DNA of 5,918 bases, from positions 1 to 5,918 of the forward strand of contig CACZQD010000142.1 of NCBI GenBank assembly GCA_902783215.1. Direction: 5' to 3'. The position numbers were made by a program, and so were the translations under genes. Position 1 is the first letter of the stretch; each line of letters opens with the position of its first letter. This document shows positions 1 to 2,886 of this stretch, piece by piece. Source of the DNA: an uncultured Erysipelotrichaceae bacterium (GTDB lineage: Bacteria > Bacillota_I > Bacilli_A > RF39 > UBA660). The notes under the pieces were generated by a model. The model was given only the letters and a program-made list of their open reading frames with translations. It was not told the origin of the DNA and ran no database searches.

Positions 1-255
1 GCACCCCTCAAAGACATTATCAATTTTAACTAGTGAATTAGGTAATTCTAATTCCTTAATTCTAACTTTATTCTTCATTTGAAGCAATTGTGTAATGGTA
101 TTATACTTATTGTTATTAAAACAATAAAAATGCTTCATAACTTGTCTTTTACAATTAAATTCGTATAATTCTGCTTCTGTACTAATTACTCTTCTATGTA
201 TATTTAAATGATTTAATTTTTCTAATTCATTTTTAGATATACTTATATAGTTCAC
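1..255 (-). CDS. Hypothetical protein, N-terminal 85 residues only (runs off the window)
   Basis: An open frame without stops runs from a GTG at 255-253 to the window edge, giving 85 residues. GTG is chosen because a GGTGAT ribosome-binding site (265-260) sits four bases before it, the same arrangement as at the phosphoesterase and HTH genes here, and an extended -10 promoter lies just upstream. The protein begins MNYISISKNELEKLNHLNIH, is rich in charged and polar residues, and has no signal peptide or membrane segment in the visible part. I do not recognise it. The stretch near residues 70-84 (LELPNSLVKIDNVFEG) faintly resembles the N-lobe of kinase-like proteins of uncharacterised low-GC bacteria, but this is a guess and the catalytic part would lie outside the window. 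That it is a real gene is likely from start signals and frame; function unknown. Confidence 0.65.
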   Translation of the reverse strand, partial: MNYISISKNELEKLNHLNIHRRVISTEAELYEFNCKRQVMKHFYCFNNNKYNTITQLLQMKNKVRIKELELPNSLVKIDNVFEGC

Positions 256-273
256 ACTAATCACCAGCTACGT

Positions 274-301
274 ATTATAGCATATATTTAAAAAAAATCA
301 A
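274..301 (-). promoter_or_regulatory. Sigma-A extended -10 promoter for the gene at 1-255
   Basis: On the minus strand, -10 TATAAT at 279-274 is preceded directly by TGC (extended -10), with -35 TTGATT at 301-296 and a 16-bp spacer. The predicted start near 267 leaves a leader of only about a dozen bases before the GTG. The -35 box lies inside the T-tract of the terminator of the upstream thioredoxin-like gene. Confidence 0.7.
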
Positions 302-335
302 AAATAAAAGAAATAGTATTTAAACTACTTCTTTT
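290..335 (-). terminator. Rho-independent terminator of the thioredoxin-like gene
   Basis: On the minus strand a 12-bp stem (335-324 with 317-306, one G.U pair) closes a 6-base loop TTAAAT and is followed by ATTTTTGATTTTTTTT (305-290). The TAG stop of the thioredoxin-like gene (327-325) lies inside the first arm of the stem. Confidence 0.75.
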
Positions 336-888
336 CATAATCTAATTTTTTTAAGAATTTTTCAAATGTTTTATATTCAGTGTATCCAATTCCTTCATAA
401 TTATCAACAGCTTTATTTAATATCTTACCATCTTTTACAACTAATACCATAGGAGTATATCCATAATTATCTTTTAAGAAACTATCAAGTTTTTGAATCT
501 TTTTAACACCTTTATCATTCACAGTAGTAATATCTAGGTAATAAGTTTTATATCCATATTCCTTTTGTGCTTTCTGTAGATTTGGTAAAAATTTTACACA
601 ATATCCACAGGTAGATCTTCCAAGATAAATAAGAGATTTTTCATCTTTATTATATAAATCAATAAATTTATCAGTATCTATCTTAGTAAACATACTTACA
701 TCATATTCTGTCTCTTCTTCTTGTTTCTTTTCGGTTGTAGTTATATTACTCTTCTTTAAAATATTTAGAGAATAAATAGATACACCTAATGATATGATTA
801 CAAGAATAACGAGTAAAACATTAATCATAATAATAGTTTTAGTATTGGTAAGAGCTGCATTAGTTGCATTTTTAATTTCTTCTTTCAT
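325..888 (-). CDS. Membrane-anchored thioredoxin-like protein with CGYC active site
   Basis: The product is 187 residues. Residues 1-18 form a short polar N-terminus, 19-42 one strongly hydrophobic transmembrane anchor, 45-62 a charged Lys/Glu linker, and about 63-187 a thioredoxin-fold domain. The active site is RSTCGYC with Cys94 and Cys97, and the cis-proline typical of the fold is in YTPMVLV (Pro146). The segment before the CxxC (SLIYLGRSTCGYCVKFLPNL) resembles the thioredoxin-like 'bacteriocin transport accessory' (PedC-type) proteins of Gram-positives, most of which have no proven link to bacteriocins. The likely role is thiol-disulfide exchange at the membrane; charge distribution does not settle which side the domain is on, though outside is usual for anchored thioredoxins. 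The start at 888 is preferred over an in-frame ATG at 975 because GGAGG stands five bases upstream, and the longer form would overlap the yfcE end and its own promoter. It lies 52 bp downstream of yfcE, so read-through co-transcription is possible. Confidence 0.85.
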   Translation of the reverse strand: MKEEIKNATNAALTNTKTIIMINVLLVILVIISLGVSIYSLNILKKSNITTTEKKQEEETEYDVSMFTKIDTDKFIDLYNKDEKSLIYLGRSTCGYCVKFLPNLQKAQKEYGYKTYYLDITTVNDKGVKKIQKLDSFLKDNYGYTPMVLVVKDGKILNKAVDNYEGIGYTEYKTFEKFLKKLDYEKK

Positions 889-904
889 AATAACCTCCAA
901 TTCA

Positions 905-933
905 ATTATACACTTTTTAATATTAAAATACAA
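905..933 (-). promoter_or_regulatory. Probable promoter of the thioredoxin-like gene
   Basis: A perfect -10 TATAAT (910-905) has a weak -35 TTGTAT (933-928) 17 bp upstream, between the yfcE stop and the thioredoxin-like start. The -35 matches only TTG of the consensus, so activity may be modest and partly supplemented from yfcE, which has no visible terminator. Confidence 0.55.
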
Positions 934-940
934 ACAATTA

Positions 941-1453
941 TTATGAAAATTTAATGAAACTAATAATATCGTCATTCAAATTTTTAAGATAAATACCATT
1001 CTCAGTAATTAAAATATAACTTTTTGATCCATCTCTTGGTCGACCAAGAGATCCCGGATTAGCAATAATTTTATTATTCGATTTAGTAAGGCTTTTTCTA
1101 TGTGTATGGCCAGATAGGAATACATCACCACAACTAGGAGGAAGATTAAAGGGATTATAAATATGACCATGTGTAATAGTTATTATATGATTATTAATAT
1201 TTATATTCCATACAATTGGTAAGTCAATATCAATATTGTTAATAAATGTATCAGTATCCGCATTACCTCTGACTGCAAATATAATATCCTTAAAATCATT
1301 TATTTTATGTGCGATATCTAGAGAGTCACTATAATAGCTACAAAAATCTCCTAAAACAATTAATTTATCAATATTGTATTTATATAATTTATCCATAATT
1401 TCATTAAGAGAAACTAAGTCTCCATGGATATCTGAAATAACAATTACCTTCAT
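941..1453 (-). CDS. yfcE: YfcE-family metallophosphoesterase (phosphodiesterase)
   Basis: The product is 170 residues, close to E. coli YfcE (about 184), a small cytoplasmic Mn2+-dependent phosphodiesterase of the calcineurin-like superfamily active on bis-pNPP-type model substrates. All metal-binding motifs of the family are visible in order: SDIHGD near residues 7-12, LGDF near 37-40, RGNAD near 61-65, THGH near 95-98, SGHTH near 114-118, then the conserved NPGS followed by RPRDG. The start at 1453 is chosen because GGTGAT lies four bases upstream and the protein then begins directly at the first beta strand MKVIVISDIHGD; the 28 extra in-frame codons upstream are poly-Phe-like sequence that covers the promoter. 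It is transcribed away from tRNA-Ala and may continue into the thioredoxin-like gene. The natural substrate of this family is unknown. Confidence 0.9.
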   Translation of the reverse strand: MKVIVISDIHGDLVSLNEIMDKLYKYNIDKLIVLGDFCSYYSDSLDIAHKINDFKDIIFAVRGNADTDTFINNIDIDLPIVWNININNHIITITHGHIYNPFNLPPSCGDVFLSGHTHRKSLTKSNNKIIANPGSLGRPRDGSKSYILITENGIYLKNLNDDIISFIKFS

Positions 1454-1469
1454 TTTAATCACCAAATTC

Positions 1470-1498
1470 ATTTTATCATATAAAAAAAGAAGTGTAAA
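1470..1498 (-). promoter_or_regulatory. Extended -10 promoter of yfcE
   Basis: On the minus strand, -35 TTTACA (1498-1493), a 17-bp spacer and -10 TAAAAT (1475-1470) preceded by TGA (extended -10). The predicted start lies about ten bases before the phosphoesterase ATG, giving a very short leader that just fits the GGTGAT ribosome-binding site. Confidence 0.7.
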
Positions 1499-1530
1499 TG
1501 ATAAAAAAATAAAAAAAAACTCAAAAAATA

Positions 1531-1559
1531 TTGACAATTACATTATAAAATGGTATATT
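1531..1559 (+). promoter_or_regulatory. Strong sigma-A promoter of tRNA-Ala
   Basis: Consensus -35 TTGACA (1531-1536), 17-bp spacer, and -10 TATATT (1554-1559) with TGG immediately before it (extended -10). Transcription would begin about 14 bases before the tRNA. It is divergent from the yfcE promoter; their -35 boxes are 32 bp apart. Confidence 0.85.
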
Positions 1560-1579
1560 TAATTACGTCAACATTTTTT

Positions 1580-1657
1580 GGGGAATTAGCTCAGTTGGCT
1601 CAGAGCACCTGCCTTGCACGCAGGGGGTCAAGGGTTCGAGTCCCTTATTCTCCACCA
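1580..1657 (+). tRNA. tRNA-Ala, anticodon UGC, CCA encoded
   Basis: A full cloverleaf folds by hand. Acceptor stem GGGGAAT pairs with ATTCTCC and contains the G3.U70 wobble that is the main alanine identity element. The D stem is GCTC/GAGC around a 10-base loop. The anticodon stem CCTGC/GCAGG carries loop CTTGCAC with anticodon TGC at 1615-1617. The T stem is AAGGG/CCCTT with loop TTCGAGT. Discriminator A1654 is followed by encoded CCA. The gene stands alone with its own promoter and terminator. Its 3' side borders an integrase remnant, and tRNA 3' ends are common integration sites. Confidence 0.97.
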
Positions 1658-1670
1658 AAAAGTTTATAAT

Positions 1671-1698
1671 CCCTTGATATTCAAGGGTTTTTATTTTT
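1671..1698 (+). terminator. Rho-independent terminator of tRNA-Ala
   Basis: A 7-bp stem CCCTTGA/TCAAGGG (1671-1677 with 1681-1687) closes a TAT loop and is followed by TTTTTATTTTT. It lies 13 bases after the tRNA CCA end. Confidence 0.9.
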
Positions 1699-1708
1699 AA
1701 AAATCGAT

Positions 1709-1730
1709 TTACGTACAAATTACGTACAAA
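1709..1730. repeat. Tandem 11-bp repeat TTACGTACAAA, candidate integrase arm-binding sites
   Basis: Two perfect, directly abutting copies of TTACGTACAAA (1709-1719 and 1720-1730) lie between the tRNA terminator and the 3' end of the integrase remnant. Lambda-type tyrosine integrases bind short (about 10-12 bp) directly repeated arm sites near the att core and the int gene, so position and size fit this role. No second copy of the tRNA 3' end, as expected for the other att site, was noticed in the window. Confidence 0.5.
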
Positions 1731-1745
1731 TTTTCTCCTCTCTTT

Positions 1746-1907
1746 TTATAATTTATTAATAATTTCCATAATTTCATCGAATTGATTTTTAAACATATGT
1801 GAATACATATTCAAAGTTGTTGCAACATCATTATGATCTAAATATTTAGCAACCAAATTTATATTAACAAGATTAGATAAATTTGACAAAATATTTGTAA
1901 AGTGATA
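1746..1907 (-). pseudogene. Tyrosine recombinase (phage/ICE integrase) C-terminal remnant
   Basis: The minus strand encodes 54 codons without a start and with an in-frame TAA immediately upstream (1910-1908), ending at TAA 1748-1746. The last 40 residues are a clear integrase C-terminus: VAKYLDHNDVATTLNMYSHM followed by FKNQFDEIMEIINKL. This matches the LGH...TLxxYxH box of the family; the catalytic Tyr is encoded at 1805-1803, and the usual Gly of LGH is Asp. Upstream, HFTNILSNLSNLVNIN looks like a decayed continuation of the HxxRH helix, without the catalytic Arg. Intact integrases have about 350-400 residues, so most of the gene is lost. It marks an old integration next to tRNA-Ala. A strong plus-strand promoter now lies in its upstream end. 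Confidence 0.85.
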
Positions 1908-1911
1908 TTAT
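1883..1911 (+). promoter_or_regulatory. Strong promoter for a plus-strand (antisense) RNA
   Basis: Consensus -35 TTGACA (1883-1888), a 17-bp spacer, and -10 TATTAT (1906-1911) preceded by TGA (extended -10). No coding region follows with a usable start; the next plus-strand signal is the terminator at 2093-2121. It therefore most likely drives a non-coding RNA starting near 1918. Confidence 0.7.
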
Positions 1912-2038
1912 ACCTATCAATCAACGAGAATTTATAAAATTTAGTAGTTGTAAAATTTTATTAATAGTGTTACAATATAAATGTAACAAGCTCCATTCTT
2001 GTTGTTACCTGTATATGTTTTGCTTGTTATCATATACT

Positions 2039-2077
2039 AAAAAAGAGATATAATCTATCTGGAATTAGATGTATCTC
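2039..2077 (-). terminator. Rho-independent terminator of the toxin mRNA
   Basis: On the minus strand GAGATA-c-ATCTA pairs with TAGAT-ta-TATCTC (2077-2066 with 2057-2045; 6 + 5 bp with a small asymmetric internal loop), followed by TTTTTT (2044-2039). It lies about 40 bp beyond the toxin stop. Its 3' arm is also the partner of the mRNA 5' end, so terminator stem and 5'-3' clamp are mutually exclusive structures. Confidence 0.7.
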
Positions 2078-2092
2078 CACATAAAGTGTTTT

Positions 2093-2121
2093 GCACCTAA
2101 TAAATAGGTGCTTTTATTTTT
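2093..2121 (+). terminator. Rho-independent terminator of the antisense RNA
   Basis: A perfect 7-bp stem GCACCTA/TAGGTGC (2093-2099 with 2105-2111) closes loop ATAAA and is followed by TTTTATTTTT (2112-2121). A T-tract is present only on the plus-strand side, so it terminates plus-strand transcription. The tract overlaps the stop codon of the minus-strand toxin gene (2116-2114). Confidence 0.85.
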
Positions 2122-2200
2122 GCTTAATGATGATAGAAACTGCTATAACCAGAAGTAGTAATACTACTAAAATCAAAAAAGTGAATATTAAGTATTCCAT
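2114..2200 (-). CDS. Small hydrophobic membrane peptide, candidate type I toxin (28 aa)
   Basis: The peptide has 28 residues. It starts MEYLIFTFLI, continues as one uninterrupted hydrophobic helix of about 21-23 residues (Leu/Val/Ile-rich, no charge between residues 3 and 25), and ends IIIKQK with a positive tail. This is the usual shape of type I toxins (TxpA, BsrG, Hok, Fst classes), which insert into the cytoplasmic membrane; it does not match any of them closely enough to name. It has no good ribosome-binding site of its own (only AAAAG directly before the ATG). Its start instead overlaps the end of a 16-codon leader ORF with a strong but hairpin-buried site, so translation is probably coupled. 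It lies in a ~260-nt transcript between a near-consensus promoter and a terminator, with an antisense RNA over its 3' end. It may be a harmless small membrane protein; toxicity is inferred from architecture. Confidence 0.65.
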   Translation of the reverse strand: MEYLIFTFLILVVLLLLVIAVSIIIKQK

Positions 2201-2238
2201 CTTTTGTGAAGTATATTTAAATTATATGCTTTTTTCAT
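2188..2238 (-). CDS. Leader peptide ORF overlapping the toxin start (mok-like, 16 aa)
   Basis: The sequence MKKAYNLNILHKRWNT is encoded from an ATG eight bases after GGAGG (2251-2247), the best ribosome-binding site in the locus. The ORF ends in TAA at 2190-2188, inside the toxin gene, overlapping its first 13 bases in another frame, so ribosomes finishing here could reinitiate at the toxin ATG. An alternative earlier ATG (2242-2240) would give only six codons and is too close to the site. The layout parallels mok in hok/sok, where leader translation is needed for toxin synthesis. The peptide itself is basic and has no recognised function. Confidence 0.5.
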   Translation of the reverse strand: MKKAYNLNILHKRWNT

Positions 2239-2245
2239 ACATCTC

Positions 2246-2274
2246 ACCTCCCGAAACATATAATTCGTGGAGGT
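2246..2274 (-). promoter_or_regulatory. Hairpin burying the toxin-leader ribosome-binding site
   Basis: In the minus-strand mRNA, ACCTCC (2274-2269) pairs with GGAGGT (2251-2246), and CGAA (2267-2264) with TTCG (2255-2252), around an 8-base loop with a single bulged A. This 10-bp stem contains the whole Shine-Dalgarno sequence, so initiation should be blocked unless the hairpin opens. Such sequestration is common in type I toxin mRNAs. Confidence 0.75.
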
Positions 2275-2306
2275 AGCACCTAAAATAGACTATATCTCTA
2301 GTAGAT

Positions 2307-2335
2307 ATTATATAATATTGAATATCTAAAGTCAA
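2307..2335 (-). promoter_or_regulatory. Strong promoter of the toxin mRNA
   Basis: On the minus strand, -35 TTGACT (2335-2330), a 17-bp spacer and consensus -10 TATAAT (2312-2307). The start is predicted near 2300, which places the 15-base self-complementary segment right at the mRNA 5' end and leaves a leader of about 62 nt. An inverted repeat TAGATATT/AATATCTA (2302-2309, 2321-2328) overlaps the -10 and spacer, and a further ATATCT stands at 2292-2297; these could be operator sites. Confidence 0.8.
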
Positions 2336-2483
2336 TTATATTAATTATGAATTAATTTAAAATTGTTATAATATAATGAATTAAAGATATTGTTCCTTAT
2401 ATAGTATTGTATAGATTATCATTGGCTACTGCGTGATAATTATAAAAATATATAATGTATGCTTCATTTAATTTTTGAGATAG

Positions 2484-2512
2484 TTGTGTGAAATGCTCAC
2501 TATAGGTTATAT
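2484..2512 (+). promoter_or_regulatory. Possible promoter of the XRE regulator
   Basis: TTGTGT (2484-2489), 17-bp spacer and TTATAT (2507-2512) form an imperfect sigma-A promoter that would start near 2519, about 47 bases before the ATG. The -10 lies within the palindrome at 2499-2522, as expected for an autorepressed gene. The extended -10 at 2364-2372 is an alternative. Confidence 0.4.
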
Positions 2513-2522
2513 AACCAATAGT
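2499..2522. promoter_or_regulatory. 24-bp palindrome, candidate operator of the XRE regulator
   Basis: The core GGTTATATAACC (2505-2516) is a perfect 12-bp palindrome. It extends to ACTAT.GGTTATATAACC.ATAGT with only the A/A positions 2504 and 2517 unpaired, giving 11 of 12 matched pairs. It lies about 44 bp before the XRE start and overlaps its possible -10 box. XRE proteins bind such dyads as dimers; the binding is inferred. Confidence 0.5.
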
Positions 2523-2565
2523 CAATAAACTATATATTTATTACAATATAAATGTGGTGATATAT

Positions 2566-2805
2566 ATGGATAATAAGAGTTATGTTGAAAATGGGTATTA
2601 CTTATTTAAATTAGAAAATCTTTTAAGGAATCGCAATCTAAGCATTAACAAAGTAATGAGAGATACTAATACTGATTTTAAAGTTTTAAAAAGAATTATG
2701 AATGGTGAAGTAGTGCGAATAGATATAACTGTTTTAGCGCGTCTTTGTGATTATTTAAATTGTTCAATTACTGATTTATTTGAATATCATCCTAATCAGA
2801 AATAA
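2566..2805 (+). CDS. Small XRE-family (Cro/C1-type) HTH transcriptional regulator
   Basis: The product is 79 residues. Residues 13-73 form a Cro/C1-type helix-turn-helix of the short HTH_26/YozG-like kind: the first helices are FKLENLLRNRNLSINKVMRD, the recognition segment is TDFKVLKRIMNGEV, and the family's closing pattern is RIDITVLARLCDYLNCSITDLFEY. There is no effector or dimerisation domain beyond this, so it is a simple DNA-binding repressor or activator. The ATG at 2566 is chosen over an upstream in-frame GTG at 2554 because GGTGAT (2556-2561) stands four bases before it, as at two other genes here; the GTG overlaps that site. It is the only complete protein gene on the plus strand and lies in the integrase-marked island. 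Likely targets are its own palindrome at 2499-2522 and perhaps the toxin promoter 230 bp to the left; neither is proven. Confidence 0.85.
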   Translation: MDNKSYVENGYYLFKLENLLRNRNLSINKVMRDTNTDFKVLKRIMNGEVVRIDITVLARLCDYLNCSITDLFEYHPNQK

Positions 2806-2819
2806 TAAATATCTATATG

Positions 2820-2833
2820 TAACTGAACAGTTA
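2820..2833. repeat. Perfect 14-bp palindrome downstream of the XRE gene
   Basis: TAACTG-AA-CAGTTA lies 14 bp after the XRE stop. It lacks a T-tract and is not a terminator by itself; it may be a protein-binding site or chance. Confidence 0.3.
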
Positions 2834-2851
2834 GATTATGATAAAGATAAT

Positions 2852-2886
2852 AAAAAAATAAGATAATAATAATTCTTATTTTTTTT
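2852..2886. terminator. Bidirectional terminator between XRE gene and Ca2+ ATPase
   Basis: A 12-bp stem AAAAAAATAAGA (2852-2863) with TCTTATTTTTTT (2874-2885) closes a 10-base loop and gives a T-rich tail on both strands. It stands between two converging genes and overlaps the ATPase stop codon (2887-2885). With a single G-C pair the stem is weak, so read-through in either direction is possible. Confidence 0.55.

Larger units (their letters stand above)
1918..2121 (+). ncRNA. Predicted antisense RNA (antitoxin) overlapping the toxin mRNA 3' end
   Basis: The ~204-nt transcript is defined by the strong promoter at 1883-1911 and the terminator at 2093-2121. It is highly structured: a 9-bp stem at 1934-1942/1953-1961; a 7-bp stem TGTTACA/TGTAACA at 1968-1974/1982-1988, which could instead give way to GTAACAA (1983-1989) pairing with TTGTTAC (2002-2008); the stem at 2045-2077; and the terminator. 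About 80 nt at its 3' end (2039-2121) are perfectly complementary to the toxin mRNA 3' untranslated region and last codons. RatA, the antitoxin RNA of B. subtilis txpA, has a similar length and also overlaps the 3' end of its toxin mRNA. I saw no ORF with a ribosome-binding site. A weaker second start is possible from the TGT-TATCAT (2025-2033) extended -10. Promoter and terminator are seen; the antitoxin role is inferred. Confidence 0.6.
2044..2299. repeat. Long-range inverted repeats enclosing the toxin gene (5'-3' mRNA clamp)
   Basis: Positions 2285-2299 are the inverted copy of 2044-2058 with one difference. In the minus-strand mRNA the difference becomes a G.U pair, so 15 continuous base pairs form between the very 5' end (AGAGATATAGTCTAT) and the 3' end (ATAGATTATATCTCT). 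A second perfect 8-bp pair, 2275-2282 with 2105-2112, is nested inside. Together they would clamp the mRNA ends, as in hok and AapA-type toxin mRNAs. The antisense RNA covers both 3' partners. The alternative, a small mobile element with terminal repeats, is less likely because no target duplication flanks the repeats. Confidence 0.6.
2336..2565. other. Regulatory intergenic stretch between toxin promoter and XRE gene
   Basis: No convincing coding sequence: the few ATG ORFs on either strand are under 15 codons and lack ribosome-binding sites. Visible signals are an extended -10 (TGT then TATAAT, 2364-2372, plus strand, no clear -35), an inverted repeat ATTATCA/TGATAAT (2415-2421 with 2434-2440) and the large palindrome at 2499-2522. 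Both the toxin promoter (leftward) and the XRE gene (rightward) may be controlled from here. Confidence 0.5.

Noticed and set aside
889..975. N-terminal extension of the thioredoxin-like protein by 29 residues
   Set aside because: The extension covers a TATAAT promoter and the GGAGG site of the internal ATG, and overlaps the yfcE stop region.
1374..1562. Plus-strand 62-codon frame over the start of yfcE
   Set aside because: Antisense to conserved metallophosphoesterase motifs and it ends in the tRNA promoter.
2091..2276. Plus-strand open frame of 61 codons across the toxin locus
   Set aside because: No ribosome-binding site, runs through the plus-strand terminator hairpin and T-tract, and is the complement of a better explained minus-strand unit.
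2039..2299. Miniature transposable element with terminal inverted repeats
   Set aside because: The flanks show no target-site duplication, and the inverted repeats coincide with a transcription start and a terminator, which the RNA clamp explains better.
2415..2440. ATTATCA/TGATAAT inverted repeat as a riboswitch or terminator
   Set aside because: Only 7 bp with a 12-base loop, no T-tract and no recognised aptamer sequence; listed only as part of the intergenic region.
2456..2528. Short plus-strand ORFs (7-11 codons) before the XRE gene as leader peptides
   Set aside because: None has a ribosome-binding site and they are the number expected by chance.
1700..2885. CRISPR array or larger repeat array
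   Set aside because: Only one two-copy tandem repeat and isolated palindromes were found; there is no regular repeat-spacer pattern.
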